The notes beneath the pieces were generated by a model. It worked only from the letters and a program-made list of their open reading frames with translations, did no database searches and was not told the DNA's origin. A program made the position numbers and the translations under genes. Shown in pieces: positions 8,854 through 17,898 of a stretch of 64,000 nt of DNA; the stretch's first letter is position 1, and each line of letters starts with the position of its first letter. Origin of the DNA: Shimia biformata (GTDB lineage: Bacteria; Pseudomonadota; Alphaproteobacteria; Rhodobacterales; Rhodobacteraceae); the NCBI RefSeq assembly GCF_016888515.1, contig NZ_JAFEJK010000001.1, positions 1,893,475 through 1,957,474 on the forward strand, read 5' to 3'.

Positions 8854-11256
8854 ATGCAAGAGCCCCTCAACAACTCCTATCCGGTGCTGCCCCTGCGCGA
8901 CATCGTGGTCTTCCCCCACATGATCGTGCCGCTTTTCGTCGGCCGCGAAAAATCGGTGCGCGCATTGGAAGAGGTGATGGCAGATGACAAGCAGATCCTG
9001 CTGAGCAGCCAGATCGACCCCTCTGTCGATGACCCGGATGAAACCGGTATCTATCGCACCGGCGTTCTGGCCAATGTGCTGCAACTGCTGAAACTGCCCG
9101 ATGGCACGGTGAAAGTGTTGGTCGAAGGCCAGTCGCGTGTCGCGATCACCGGATTTCTGGAAAACGACGACTTCTTCGAAGCCGAAGCCGAGGCGCTGAC
9201 CGAACTCCCCGGCGACGCCACCACGATCGAAGCCCTGCTGCGCAGCGTCGCGGATGAATTCGAGCGTTATGCCAAGGTCAAGAAGAACATCCCCGAAGAG
9301 GCGCTTTCGGCGGTTGCCGAATCCCAGGAACCCAATCGCCTGGCCGACCTTGTCGCGGGGCATCTTGGGATCGAGGTCGACCAGAAGCAGGATCTTCTGG
9401 AAACGCTGTCCGTCAGCGAACGGCTGGAGAAGGTCTTTGGCCTGATGCAGGGCGAAATGTCCGTCCTGCAGGTCGAGAAAAAGATCAAGACCCGCGTCAA
9501 ATCCCAGATGGAGAAGACCCAGCGCGAATACTATCTGAATGAGCAGATGAAGGCCATTCAGAAAGAGCTTGGCGACGGCGAGGACGGCTCGAACGAAGTG
9601 GCCGAGCTTGAGGAAAAGATCGCCGCGACGAAGCTGTCGAAAGAGGCCAGGGAAAAGGCCGATGCCGAGCTGAAGAAGCTCAAGAACATGTCGCCCATGT
9701 CGGCCGAGGCAACGGTTGTGCGCAACTACCTGGACTGGATGCTGTCGATCCCGTGGGGCACCAAGTCGCGCGTGAAAAAGGACCTGAACCGGGCGCAGAC
9801 CGTGCTGGATGCCGACCACTATGGCCTTGAGAAGGTCAAGGAGCGGATCGTCGAATATCTTGCCGTGCAACAGCGGTCGAAGAAGCTCAAGGGCCCGATC
9901 CTGTGCCTTGTCGGACCTCCGGGTGTCGGCAAGACCTCGCTTGGCAAATCGGTCGCCAAGGCCACGGGACGCGAGTTTATCCGCATCTCGCTGGGCGGCG
10001 TTCGTGACGAATCCGAGATCCGCGGCCACCGCCGGACCTATATCGGCTCGATGCCCGGCAAGATCATCCAGGCGCTGAAAAAGGCCAAGACGACGAACCC
10101 GCTGATCCTTCTCGATGAGATCGACAAGATGGGGCAGGATTTCCGGGGCGACCCGGCGTCGGCCATGCTCGAGGTGCTGGACCCGGAACAGAACTCGACC
10201 TTTGTCGATCACTATCTCGAGGTCGAATATGACCTCTCGAACGTGATGTTCCTGACCACAGCGAACAGCTACAACATGCCCGGCCCGCTTCTGGACCGGA
10301 TGGAGATCATCTCGCTCGCCGGCTACACCGAGGACGAGAAGCGCGAGATCGCCAAGCAGCACCTGATCGACAAGCAGGTCAAGAACCACGGCCTGAAAAA
10401 GGGTGAGTTCAAACTGACCGACGAGGCGCTGCAGGAGATCATCCGCACCTATACCCGCGAGGCCGGTGTGCGGAACCTTGAACGCGAGATCGCCAAGACC
10501 GCGCGCAAGGCGGTGACCCAGATCGTGCGCAAGGACGCCGACAAGGTGACCGTCACGCCGGAAAACCTGGACGATTTCCTTGGCGTCAAGAAATTCCGCT
10601 ATGGTCTGGCCGAACAGGAAGACCAAGTGGGGGTCGTGACCGGGCTGGCCTGGACCAGCGTGGGCGGTGATCTGTTGCACATCGAGGCGCTGAAGCTGCC
10701 CGGCAAGGGGCGGATGAAGACCACCGGCAAGCTGGGCGAGGTGATGAAGGAGTCGATTGATGCCGCATCCAGCTATGTCCGCTCGATCTCGCCCCAGATC
10801 GGGGTCAAGCCGCCGCAGTTCGAGAAGTTCGACATCCACGTCCACGTCCCCGATGGCGCGACGCCCAAGGACGGGCCGTCGGCGGGTCTGGCGATGGTGA
10901 CGTCGATCGTCTCGGTGCTGACCGGCATCCCCGTCCGCAAGGACATCGCCATGACCGGCGAGGTGTCGTTGCGCGGCAATGCCATGCCCATCGGTGGCCT
11001 GAAGGAAAAACTTCTGGCGGCGCTTCGGGGCGGCATCAAGACCGTGCTGATCCCGGAAGAGAACGAGAAAGACCTGGCCGAGATCCCCGACAACGTGAAG
11101 GACGGTCTCAAGATCATTCCGGTCAAACATGTCTCGGAAGTGCTGAAACTGGCGCTGGTCGATACGCCCGAACCGATTGAATGGGACGAGGCCGCGGAAG
11201 AGGCTGCCGCCGCGAAACTGGCGGCCGAGAAAGGGGCAGGGGCCACGGCCCACTGA
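8854..11256 (+). CDS. lon: ATP-dependent endopeptidase La
   Basis: An 800-residue LonA protease that degrades misfolded and regulatory proteins in the cytoplasm. In order it has an N-terminal substrate-binding LON domain (YPVLPLRDIVVFPHM), a coiled-coil middle, an AAA+ module with Walker A GPPGVGKTS and Walker B LILLDEIDKMG, and the protease domain with catalytic Ser676 in PKDGPSAGLAM and Lys719 in GLKEKLLAALRGG, 43 residues apart as in the E. coli enzyme. The start at 8854 gives the normal N-terminus; AAGGA lies seven bases upstream. An intrinsic terminator follows at 11281. Confidence 0.98.
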   Translation: MQEPLNNSYPVLPLRDIVVFPHMIVPLFVGREKSVRALEEVMADDKQILLSSQIDPSVDDPDETGIYRTGVLANVLQLLKLPDGTVKVLVEGQSRVAITGFLENDDFFEAEAEALTELPGDATTIEALLRSVADEFERYAKVKKNIPEEALSAVAESQEPNRLADLVAGHLGIEVDQKQDLLETLSVSERLEKVFGLMQGEMSVLQVEKKIKTRVKSQMEKTQREYYLNEQMKAIQKELGDGEDGSNEVAELEEKIAATKLSKEAREKADAELKKLKNMSPMSAEATVVRNYLDWMLSIPWGTKSRVKKDLNRAQTVLDADHYGLEKVKERIVEYLAVQQRSKKLKGPILCLVGPPGVGKTSLGKSVAKATGREFIRISLGGVRDESEIRGHRRTYIGSMPGKIIQALKKAKTTNPLILLDEIDKMGQDFRGDPASAMLEVLDPEQNSTFVDHYLEVEYDLSNVMFLTTANSYNMPGPLLDRMEIISLAGYTEDEKREIAKQHLIDKQVKNHGLKKGEFKLTDEALQEIIRTYTREAGVRNLEREIAKTARKAVTQIVRKDADKVTVTPENLDDFLGVKKFRYGLAEQEDQVGVVTGLAWTSVGGDLLHIEALKLPGKGRMKTTGKLGEVMKESIDAASSYVRSISPQIGVKPPQFEKFDIHVHVPDGATPKDGPSAGLAMVTSIVSVLTGIPVRKDIAMTGEVSLRGNAMPIGGLKEKLLAALRGGIKTVLIPEENEKDLAEIPDNVKDGLKIIPVKHVSEVLKLALVDTPEPIEWDEAAEEAAAAKLAAEKGAGATAH

Positions 11257-11280
11257 TCCCGACCGCACAGAAACCGATCA

Positions 11281-11307
11281 AGGGGCGCCGCACTGGCGCC
11301 CCTTTTT
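11281..11307 (+). terminator. intrinsic terminator of lon
   Basis: A 9-bp stem (AGGGGCGCC / GGCGCCCCT) with loop GCACT is followed directly by TTTTT. It is a textbook Rho-independent terminator. Confidence 0.9.
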
Positions 11308-11402
11308 CTTTCAATGTTTCAGGGTTTTGCGCTGATCTGTGGCCGGATCGCGGGGAACCCGCTACTATGTCCTCAAAATGGAAACAAACGAGGCGAATCG
11401 AG

Positions 11403-11879
11403 ATGGCCAAAACGCCAGGCAGCACCCGCACCAGATCCACAACCACGCGCAGCCGCGCGACCACGTCCAAGCGCAGCGCCACGGCGACCAAGACGGCGAC
11501 CAAGAAAGCCCCGGCTGCCAAAACGGTGAAACCCGTGGTCGTGAAAGAAGCGGAACCGGTGGTAACGCTGCCCGATTTCAAGAAGACCGACCTGATCGAG
11601 GCCGTGGTCGAACGCTCGGGCGTAAAAAAGCGCTTTGCCAAGCCCGCGATCGAGGCCGCGCTTGCCATTCTGGGCGAAACCCTGGCTGCGGAACGCGACC
11701 TGAACCTTCAACCGATGGGCAAGGTCAAGATCCAGCGCAGCAAGGAAAAGGGCGGTGCCAAGGTGCTGACGGCCCGCATCCGCCAGTCAGCGCAGAAGGT
11801 AAAGGACAGCAAATCGGACAGCACCGGCGAACCACCCGCAAAAACCCCGACTGCCCCTCTTGCGGACGCCGCAGAGTAG
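11403..11879 (+). CDS. HU/IHF-family DNA-binding protein with basic N-terminal tail
   Basis: A 158-residue protein. Residues 1-45 are an unstructured Ala/Thr/Lys/Arg-rich tail (for example TSKRSATATKTATKKAPA) resembling histone H1 tails. Residues 58-135 match the HU/IHF fold: KKTDLIEAVVERSGVKKR, then GKVKIQRSKEKGG. The C-terminus (DSTGEPPAKTPTAPL) is again disordered. Standard HU is about 90 residues, so both ends are extensions. The start is the ATG at 11403 with GAGG eight bases upstream. It probably compacts or bends chromosomal DNA; the basic tail should raise non-specific affinity. It follows the lon terminator and precedes a tRNA gene. Confidence 0.85.
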   Translation: MAKTPGSTRTRSTTTRSRATTSKRSATATKTATKKAPAAKTVKPVVVKEAEPVVTLPDFKKTDLIEAVVERSGVKKRFAKPAIEAALAILGETLAAERDLNLQPMGKVKIQRSKEKGGAKVLTARIRQSAQKVKDSKSDSTGEPPAKTPTAPLADAAE

Positions 11880-11897
11880 GGCTAGAAGGCGCGGCAC

Positions 11898-11972
11898 GGG
11901 CGATTGGCTCAGTGGTAGAGCACTCCGTTCACATCGGAGGGGTCACTGGTTCGAATCCAGTATCGCCCACCA
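11898..11972 (+). tRNA. tRNA-Val (CAC)
   Basis: A 75-base cloverleaf. The acceptor arms GGGCGAT and ATCGCCC pair, the anticodon stem CTCCG/CGGAG encloses loop TTCACAT giving anticodon CAC, the T-arm contains GGTTCGAAT, and CCA is encoded. It reads codon GTG. Confidence 0.95.
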
Positions 11973-12037
11973 TTACCCCCGTATGACCGCCGCCCCTCGG
12001 CAGACCTGAGGCAGAGCTTTGAAAAAAGGCAAACGTC

Positions 12038-12631
12038 ATGCGCGATCTTCCCCCGATCTGGTTTCTGCGACATGGGCAGACCGAATGGAATGTCGAAGGA
12101 CGTATCCAGGGGCGGCTGGATTCGCCGCTGACCGACGAGGGGCTGGCGCAGGCCCATACGCAGCGCGATATCCTGGCGCCGCACCTGACCGGGTTCGTCG
12201 CATCCGGCGGTCGCGCCTTTGTCTCGCCTCAAGGACGGGCACAGCACACGGCCCGCATCGCCCTTGGTGGGATCGACCTGATCACCGACCCCCGCATCGC
12301 CGAGATCGACTCGGGTGATTGGGAAGGCCAGCTCAAGCGCGACGTGGCCGCGCCGGGGGCCGATCTCGATATCTATACCGCGGCGCAGGGCGGCGAAGGC
12401 TATGACGGGCTGGTGGCGCGTGTCACGTCCTTCCTGTCGGACCTGACCGGCCCGACGATCATCGTCAGCCACGGTATGCTGGGGCAGGTTCTGCGCGGCA
12501 CGGTCTGCGGGCTGGGACGTGACGGCATGGCGCGCCTGTCCAACCATCAGGGTGTGGTCTATCTGCTTGAAAACGGGCGTGAAACGCTGGTCGGGCCGGA
12601 TGCCGAGATGGGCTTTTTGCGGCTGACGTGA
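12038..12631 (+). CDS. histidine phosphatase family protein, phosphoglycerate mutase-like
   Basis: A 197-residue protein of the histidine phosphatase superfamily. The signature FLRHGQTEWN gives the phospho-accepting His12. The second catalytic His lies in IVSHGMLGQ and the acid in EIDSGDWEG. Its length matches the cofactor-dependent GpmB/CobC-type subgroup rather than true phosphoglycerate mutase (about 230-250 residues), so the substrate cannot be assigned. It lies between two tRNA-Val genes. Confidence 0.88.
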   Translation: MRDLPPIWFLRHGQTEWNVEGRIQGRLDSPLTDEGLAQAHTQRDILAPHLTGFVASGGRAFVSPQGRAQHTARIALGGIDLITDPRIAEIDSGDWEGQLKRDVAAPGADLDIYTAAQGGEGYDGLVARVTSFLSDLTGPTIIVSHGMLGQVLRGTVCGLGRDGMARLSNHQGVVYLLENGRETLVGPDAEMGFLRLT

Positions 12632-12679
12632 ATTTCGCGGCTTGCGCAGCCGTCCCGCATTCGCTAGATCACGCCGGAC

Positions 12680-12755
<76 letters not shown>

Positions 12756-12893
12756 TTTACCCCACAATTCATCGCACCAAGTCGCGGGCAACCTTTGTGT
12801 TGCGATGACCGTTCGGGCGGGTCTGGTCGGGGCCGGCGCAGGTATGGGCATGGGGTCCAAAACCGTGGCCGCGCCGCCCCCGTTTCGTGTTGC

Positions 12894-13079
12894 TTAGCTC
12901 AAGGGCGCGCAGGCCTCGGCGCCGGTCTCGGTTGTGACAAGCGTGTATCCGGCCTCGCAGCTGGCATTGCCCTGTTTGTCAAAAACCGGCTGGCCATAGA
13001 TCGGTGCGGGCGGTTCCTTCTGGCTGCAGGCGGCAAGGGTGACGGCGGTGACGCAGAGCAGGGCGAAACGTTTGGTCAT
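12894..13079 (-). CDS. small lipoprotein, 61 residues
   Basis: The N-terminus MTKRFALLCVTAVTLAAC is a type II signal peptide with lipobox LAAC, so the mature chain would be lipidated at Cys18 and only about 44 residues long. It contains two further cysteines (ASCEAGY and EACAPLS) that could form one disulphide. AAGGA lies upstream of the ATG on the minus strand. I do not recognise a family. It lies between tRNA genes, on the opposite strand to them. Confidence 0.75.
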   Translation of the reverse strand: MTKRFALLCVTAVTLAACSQKEPPAPIYGQPVFDKQGNASCEAGYTLVTTETGAEACAPLS

Positions 13080-13218
13080 GTGATTTTCCTTCTTTCCTGA
13101 GGATCTTGGGTGACCCCATTTGACCGCGCAGAAGCCGAAGCTCAATTCCCCTGATCGGGGGCAGGCGGGTTGATGCCAAGTGGTGGAAAATTTCTTGCGG
13201 ATTGCCGCTGATAATCGC

Positions 13219-13245
13219 TTGACGCGCCGGGACGGGGGACATAAA
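13219..13245 (+). promoter_or_regulatory. possible promoter of the tRNA-Asp pair
   Basis: TTGACG at 13219-13224 and CATAAA at 13240-13245 resemble -35 and -10 elements about 40 bases before the first tRNA-Asp. The spacing (15 bases) is short, so this is only suggestive. Confidence 0.35.
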
Positions 13246-13283
13246 CCACGGCTCACGCCCGGGGCAGCCCGGGTTGGTAGCGA

Positions 13284-13360
13284 GCGGTTGTAGCTCAGTT
13301 GGTTAGAGTACCGGCCTGTCACGCCGGGGGTCGCGGGTTCGAGCCCCGTCAACCGCGCCA
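13284..13360 (+). tRNA. tRNA-Asp (GTC), copy 1
   Basis: A 77-base cloverleaf. Acceptor arms GCGGTTG and CAACCGC pair, the anticodon stem CCGGC/GCCGG holds loop CTGTCAC with anticodon GTC, the T-loop is GGTTCGAGCC, and CCA is encoded. Copy 2 is identical. Confidence 0.96.
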
Positions 13361-13398
13361 CCGCTGCCTTGAAAGACCCAGCCCGAAAAGGGCAATGC

Positions 13399-13475
13399 GC
13401 GGTTGTAGCTCAGTTGGTTAGAGTACCGGCCTGTCACGCCGGGGGTCGCGGGTTCGAGCCCCGTCAACCGCGCCA
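13399..13475 (+). tRNA. tRNA-Asp (GTC), copy 2
   Basis: Identical in all 77 bases to the copy 38 bases upstream, anticodon GTC. The two are presumably processed from one transcript. Identity shows recent duplication or gene conversion. Confidence 0.96.
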
Positions 13476-13543
13476 TTTTTCTCCTAAAAAACCTGAGTCC
13501 TGATTGGCGCCAGTCTGGTCTGTTTTCCGCCCGGCGGCACGCC

Positions 13544-13606
13544 GGGCAGCGCCCGACCGCCCCCATGGGCGGGCGCTTCTCGCCCACCCGCGGTCGGGCG
13601 CTGCCC
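13544..13606. terminator. large inverted repeat between the tRNA-Asp pair and the M20 peptidase gene
   Basis: A perfect 17-bp inverted repeat (13544-13560 and 13590-13606, GGGCAGCGCCCGACCGC and its complement) encloses a smaller GGGCG/CGCCC hairpin. TTTT follows on the plus strand. It separates convergent genes and can terminate the tRNA transcript, possibly both directions. It could also extrude as a cruciform. Confidence 0.6.
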
Positions 13607-13612
13607 TTTTCG

Positions 13613-15001
13613 CTACCCCTTGGTCATTTCATCCAGCACCCGCGCCCAGGAACGGATACCTTTGTGGAAACTCTCCACATTGTACTTTTCGTTGGGCGAG
13701 TGGATGGCGTCGTCGTCATGGGCAAAGCCGATCAGCATCGATTCCATGCCGAGGATCGACTTGAAGAACCCGGCAATCGGGATCGATCCTCCCATGCCGG
13801 TGACCACCGCCTCGCGGTTCCATTCCGCCGACAACGCGGCGCGGGCGGCGGCGAATTCGGGGCGGGAGGTGTCCATGACCGATGCCGGCGATCCCTCGGG
13901 TGTCTTGTCCCAGGTGATCTTGGCGTCGGGGCTGAGCCGGGCCTCGACATGGGCGCGAATCTTCTTCTGCAGCGCCGCGGGGTCCATGTCGCCGACCAGA
14001 CGGCAGGTGATCTTGCAATGGGCCTGGCTGGGGATCACGGTTTTCGACCCGGCCCCCTGATAGCCACCCCAAAGCCCGTTCACCTCAAGCGTCGGACGCG
14101 CCCATTGCTGTTCCAGCGTGGAATAGCCCTTTTCGCCATGCGGCACGGTATAGCCGACCGAGTTCAGATAGGTCTGTTCGTCGAAACCACAGTCCTGCCA
14201 CGCGGCAAGCTGATCGGCGGGCACCTCATGCACACCGTCATAGAACCCCTCGACTGCGACGCGACCGTCGTCATCGTGGAAGGACGCGACCAGCCGCGCG
14301 ATTTCCTTCAGCGGGTTCAGGCCGGGGCCGCCATAGTGACCGGAATGCAGGTCAATGGTCGGCCCGGTGATGGTGAATTCATCCTTCAGCATGCCGCGCA
14401 GCTGCCCGGCGATCGACGGTACACCCGGCGACACCATGGACGTGTCACAGATCAGCGCGATGTCGGCTTTCAGCTCCTCGGCATGGTCCTTCATGAACGG
14501 GATCAGGCTGGGCGAGCCCGATTCCTCTTCGCCTTCGAAGAAAAAGGTGATTCTGCAGGGCAATTTTCCGTGAACGGCCTTCCATGCGCGGCAGGCCTCG
14601 ACAAAGGTCATCAGCTGCCCCTTGTCGTCCGACGACCCGCGCCCGCGGATCACCCGGCCATTGGGCGTGTCCTGCAACTCGGGCTCAAACGGGGGCGTGT
14701 TCCACAATTCAAGCGGGTCCACGGGCTGTACATCATAATGGCCGTAAAACAGCACATGCGGCCCCGCATCGCCGGGGTCCCCGACATGGCCCACCACCAT
14801 CGGATGACCGGGGGTGGGGCGTTTTTGTGCATCGATTCCAATGCTTTGCAAGTCCTTGACCAGCCAGTCGGCGGCATCCTGACAGGGTTGCTGATAGGCC
14901 GGATCGGTCGAGATCGACGGGATGCGCAGAAGCTCCATCAGGCGGGTGATGGACTGGTCCAGATCGGCATCGATACGGGAAAGAACGGGATCAAGCGACA
15001 T
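13613..15001 (-). CDS. M20 family metallopeptidase (dipeptidase)
   Basis: A 462-residue zinc aminoacylase/dipeptidase-like enzyme, presumably cytoplasmic. The first metal ligand is in FYGHYDVQPVDP, the bridging Asp follows in SSDDKGQLM, the catalytic Glu pair is in FEGEEESGSPSL, and GMGGSIPIAGFFK near the end is typical of the M20 dipeptidase group. It has no signal peptide. The substrate (a peptide or an N-acyl amino acid) cannot be read from the sequence. It is convergent with the tRNA-Asp genes and divergent from hemA. Confidence 0.9.
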   Translation of the reverse strand: MSLDPVLSRIDADLDQSITRLMELLRIPSISTDPAYQQPCQDAADWLVKDLQSIGIDAQKRPTPGHPMVVGHVGDPGDAGPHVLFYGHYDVQPVDPLELWNTPPFEPELQDTPNGRVIRGRGSSDDKGQLMTFVEACRAWKAVHGKLPCRITFFFEGEEESGSPSLIPFMKDHAEELKADIALICDTSMVSPGVPSIAGQLRGMLKDEFTITGPTIDLHSGHYGGPGLNPLKEIARLVASFHDDDGRVAVEGFYDGVHEVPADQLAAWQDCGFDEQTYLNSVGYTVPHGEKGYSTLEQQWARPTLEVNGLWGGYQGAGSKTVIPSQAHCKITCRLVGDMDPAALQKKIRAHVEARLSPDAKITWDKTPEGSPASVMDTSRPEFAAARAALSAEWNREAVVTGMGGSIPIAGFFKSILGMESMLIGFAHDDDAIHSPNEKYNVESFHKGIRSWARVLDEMTKG

Positions 15002-15070
15002 GCGCGCACTCCTTGGTTGACCTCAGTTTTGCGCGACCCTATCAGCGCGATTGAAAAGGTCCAGACCAGC

Positions 15071-15084
15071 TTGACCAAGATCAA
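15071..15084 (+). promoter_or_regulatory. FNR-type (FnrL) box upstream of hemA
   Basis: TTGACCAAGATCAA matches the FNR consensus TTGAT-N4-ATCAA at nine of ten positions. It lies 141 bases before the hemA start. Oxygen control of hemA by FnrL is known in Rhodobacter sphaeroides, so the site is plausible in both sequence and context. Confidence 0.7.
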
Positions 15085-15224
15085 GGAGTGGTGAGCGGCA
15101 AAATGTAACCTGTTGCTCAAGGACGGTACGCGCTATATCCATTCAATAAGTTGAATGCTCGGGCGCCGTGCCGAAGCGAAATGGTCTGACACGCGCAGGC
15201 CGGACTAAGACGGAGGGAACGCCC

Positions 15225-16448
15225 GTGGACTATAATGCGAAACTCGACGAAGCGCTGAAACGGCTGCATGACGAAGGCCGGTATCGCACGTTCATCGATA
15301 TCGAACGGGAAAAGGGCAACTATCCGCACGCCACATGGCGGCGTCCCGATGGCAGCGAACAGCCCATCACCGTCTGGTGCGGCAACGACTATCTTGGCAT
15401 GGGCCAGCACCCGGTTGTTCTGGATGCAATGCACGAGGCGCTGGATGCCACCGGCGCGGGCTCGGGCGGCACGCGCAACATCTCGGGCACCACGGTCTAT
15501 CACAAGCGGCTTGAGGCCGAGATCGCCGACCTGCACGGCAAGGAATCGGCGCTGTTGTTCACCTCGGCCTATATCGCCAATGACGCGACGCTTTCGACCC
15601 TGCCGAAGCTGTTTCCGGGCCTGATCATCTATTCCGACGAATTGAACCACGCCTCGATGATCGAGGGCGTGCGCCGCAACGGGGGCGCCAAGCGCATCTT
15701 CCGTCACAATGACGTCGAACACCTGCGCGAATTGCTTGCAGCCGACGATCCGGCGGCGCCCAAGCTGATCGCGTTTGAATCGGTCTACTCGATGGACGGC
15801 GATTTCGGCCCGATCGAGGCGATCTGCGACCTGGCCGACGAGTTTGGCGCGCTGACCTATATCGACGAAGTGCATGCGGTTGGCATGTATGGTCCGCGCG
15901 GCGGCGGTGTCACTGAACGTGACCGCCTGGCGCATCGTATCGACATCATCAACGGCACACTGGCCAAGGCTTATGGCGTGATGGGCGGCTATATCGCGGC
16001 CAGCTTCAAACTGTGTGACGCGATCCGGTCCTATGCGCCGGGCTTCATCTTCACCACCTCGCTGCCGCCGACGGTTGCGGCAGGGGCGGCGGCTTCGGTC
16101 CGTCACCTCAAGACCGACCAGGCGCGCCGCGATCTGCATCAGCAGCAGGCCAAGACGCTGAAACTGCGTCTCAAGGGTCTGGGTCTGCCGATCATCGACC
16201 ACGGCAGCCATATCGTTCCGGTGATCGTGGGCGACCCGGTCCACACCAAGAAACTCTCCGACATGCTGCTTGAGGGCTATGGCATTTACGTCCAGCCGAT
16301 CAACTTCCCGACCGTGCCGCGCGGAACCGAGCGTCTTCGCTTCACGCCGTCGCCGGTGCACGGCCCCGAGGAAATGGACAAGCTGATCCGCGCCATGGAC
16401 CAGCTGTGGTCGCACTGTGCGCTGAATCGTGCCGAACTCGCCGGCTAA
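15225..16448 (+). CDS. hemA: 5-aminolevulinate synthase
   Basis: Condenses glycine and succinyl-CoA to 5-aminolevulinate, the first step of tetrapyrrole synthesis in alphaproteobacteria (C4 pathway), using pyridoxal phosphate. I chose the GTG at 15225: GGAGGG lies seven bases upstream and the resulting 407-residue protein begins [11 protein letters not shown], the usual N-terminus. Hallmarks are [25 protein letters not shown] and the PLP-lysine segment [14 protein letters not shown]. Upstream is an FNR-type box, suggesting induction at low oxygen. Confidence 0.97.
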   Translation: MDYNAKLDEALKRLHDEGRYRTFIDIEREKGNYPHATWRRPDGSEQPITVWCGNDYLGMGQHPVVLDAMHEALDATGAGSGGTRNISGTTVYHKRLEAEIADLHGKESALLFTSAYIANDATLSTLPKLFPGLIIYSDELNHASMIEGVRRNGGAKRIFRHNDVEHLRELLAADDPAAPKLIAFESVYSMDGDFGPIEAICDLADEFGALTYIDEVHAVGMYGPRGGGVTERDRLAHRIDIINGTLAKAYGVMGGYIAASFKLCDAIRSYAPGFIFTTSLPPTVAAGAAASVRHLKTDQARRDLHQQQAKTLKLRLKGLGLPIIDHGSHIVPVIVGDPVHTKKLSDMLLEGYGIYVQPINFPTVPRGTERLRFTPSPVHGPEEMDKLIRAMDQLWSHCALNRAELAG

Positions 16449-16572
16449 ATCACGCGAATGTGCAGAATCGGTTGCGCTGTGTTACAGTTGCCCTAATGAA
16501 GTGACCGATCCGAGCCTGATTCTACTATCAGGGGATAGGTTCAGGATCGGCGTTGCGAATGGGGCGTAGTGG

Positions 16573-17790
16573 ATGATCGGGCGCAAGACACCGCGCATTT
16601 CCGAAGAGGAGGTCGCAAAACCAAAAGGTTTTGACGACTACGACCTGCGTCTTGGCGACATGATGCGGGGCGAACGCGCCACCATGGGCAAATCGCTTCT
16701 GGATGTGCAGCGAGAGCTTCGTATCCGCGCCAGCTATGTCGCCGCGATCGAGAACTGCGATCCCACCGCCTTTGAAACACCGGGTTTCATCGCCGGATAC
16801 GTGCGGTCCTATGCCCGCTATCTGGGCATGGACGCCGAGCGCGCATTCGAGGCGTTCTGCCGCGAAAGCGGGTTCCAGACCGCGCATGGCATGTCGGCCG
16901 AGGCGTCGACCATCCGCAAATCCGAACCCAAGCGCACAACTGCTCCGCGTGACCGCGATCCTCTGGTCACACCGAACATGCCGTTTACCCCGGTGCAGGA
17001 ATCGCTGCTCAGCCGGATCGAACCGCAGGCCATCGGCTCGTCGCTGGTGCTGCTCGCGCTGATTGCCGGGATCGGCTATGGCGGCTGGGCCGTTCTGAAC
17101 GAGGTGCAGCGCGTGCAGCTTGCGCCGGTCGACCAGACCCCGGTTGTCCTGTCCGACCTCGACCCGCTGCAAACGGTGCAGCCCGCGCTTGTGGGCGAGG
17201 CCGAGGAGGCGGCGGATCTCGCCGATGCCACCGGCGTCTTTGCGCCGCCGAGAGAGTCACTTGACCGGCTTTACCGTCCACAGGCGCTTGAGGTGCCGGT
17301 GCTGGTGGCGCGGGATGGACCGATCTCGACCCTTGATCCGCAAAGCGTCGGCGCATTCCGGCGTGATGAGCCGACCCTGATGGCAACCGTGCCGCAGGAC
17401 AGCGAACCGCCCGTCACAACACCAAAGGTTCTGGCCGAGGCCGCGCCAGAGGTGGTGCTGATGGCCGTGCGTCCGGCCTGGGTGCGGGTCCGGTCCGCTG
17501 ATGGCTCGGTCCTGTTTGAAAAGATTCTCGATGCGGGCGAGGAATATGTGCTGCCCGCAACCGAAGAACCGCCCACTTTGCGCGCCGGCATGTCCGGGTC
17601 GCTTTACTTCAAGGTGAACGGCGAGTTGTTTGGCCCCGCCGGGGAAGGCACCGGCACCGTGCGCGACGTGGCGCTGGGGGTGGATGAGATCCAGTCGAAA
17701 TACACCGTTGCCAATGTCGAAAGCGACGAGGCGCTGGCCAAGATCGTCGCACTGGCCGAAGCCGCAAGGCCGGTGGCCGACAACAACTGA
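16573..17790 (+). CDS. RodZ-like helix-turn-helix membrane protein
   Basis: A 405-residue protein. An N-terminal Cro/C1-type HTH (MGKSLLDVQRELRIRASYVAAIE, residues about 38-60, continuing FIAGYVRSYARYLGMD) is followed by a linker, one membrane helix (LVLLALIAGIGYGGWAVL near residue 160), a Pro/Ala/acid-rich linker of about 100 residues, and a C-terminal DUF4115-like domain (WVRVRSADGSVLFEKIL). This architecture is that of RodZ, which links MreB to the rod-shape wall machinery. Placement directly before ispG is seen in other proteobacteria. Confidence 0.85.
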   Translation: MIGRKTPRISEEEVAKPKGFDDYDLRLGDMMRGERATMGKSLLDVQRELRIRASYVAAIENCDPTAFETPGFIAGYVRSYARYLGMDAERAFEAFCRESGFQTAHGMSAEASTIRKSEPKRTTAPRDRDPLVTPNMPFTPVQESLLSRIEPQAIGSSLVLLALIAGIGYGGWAVLNEVQRVQLAPVDQTPVVLSDLDPLQTVQPALVGEAEEAADLADATGVFAPPRESLDRLYRPQALEVPVLVARDGPISTLDPQSVGAFRRDEPTLMATVPQDSEPPVTTPKVLAEAAPEVVLMAVRPAWVRVRSADGSVLFEKILDAGEEYVLPATEEPPTLRAGMSGSLYFKVNGELFGPAGEGTGTVRDVALGVDEIQSKYTVANVESDEALAKIVALAEAARPVADNN

Positions 17791-17898
17791 CCCGCTTTTT
17801 GTCATCATGTCGATGAGCAATGCGCAAGGTCGCATTGCCCCTTTTGTCGCGTCAGACTACATAAGGCCCGAGTGAAGCAGATCCGGGACGAACCCCTT

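Noticed and set aside
8716-11268. 850-codon open frame on the minus strand
   Set aside because: It lies exactly opposite lon, whose domains and catalytic residues are unambiguous. The open frame is a by-product of high third-position GC.
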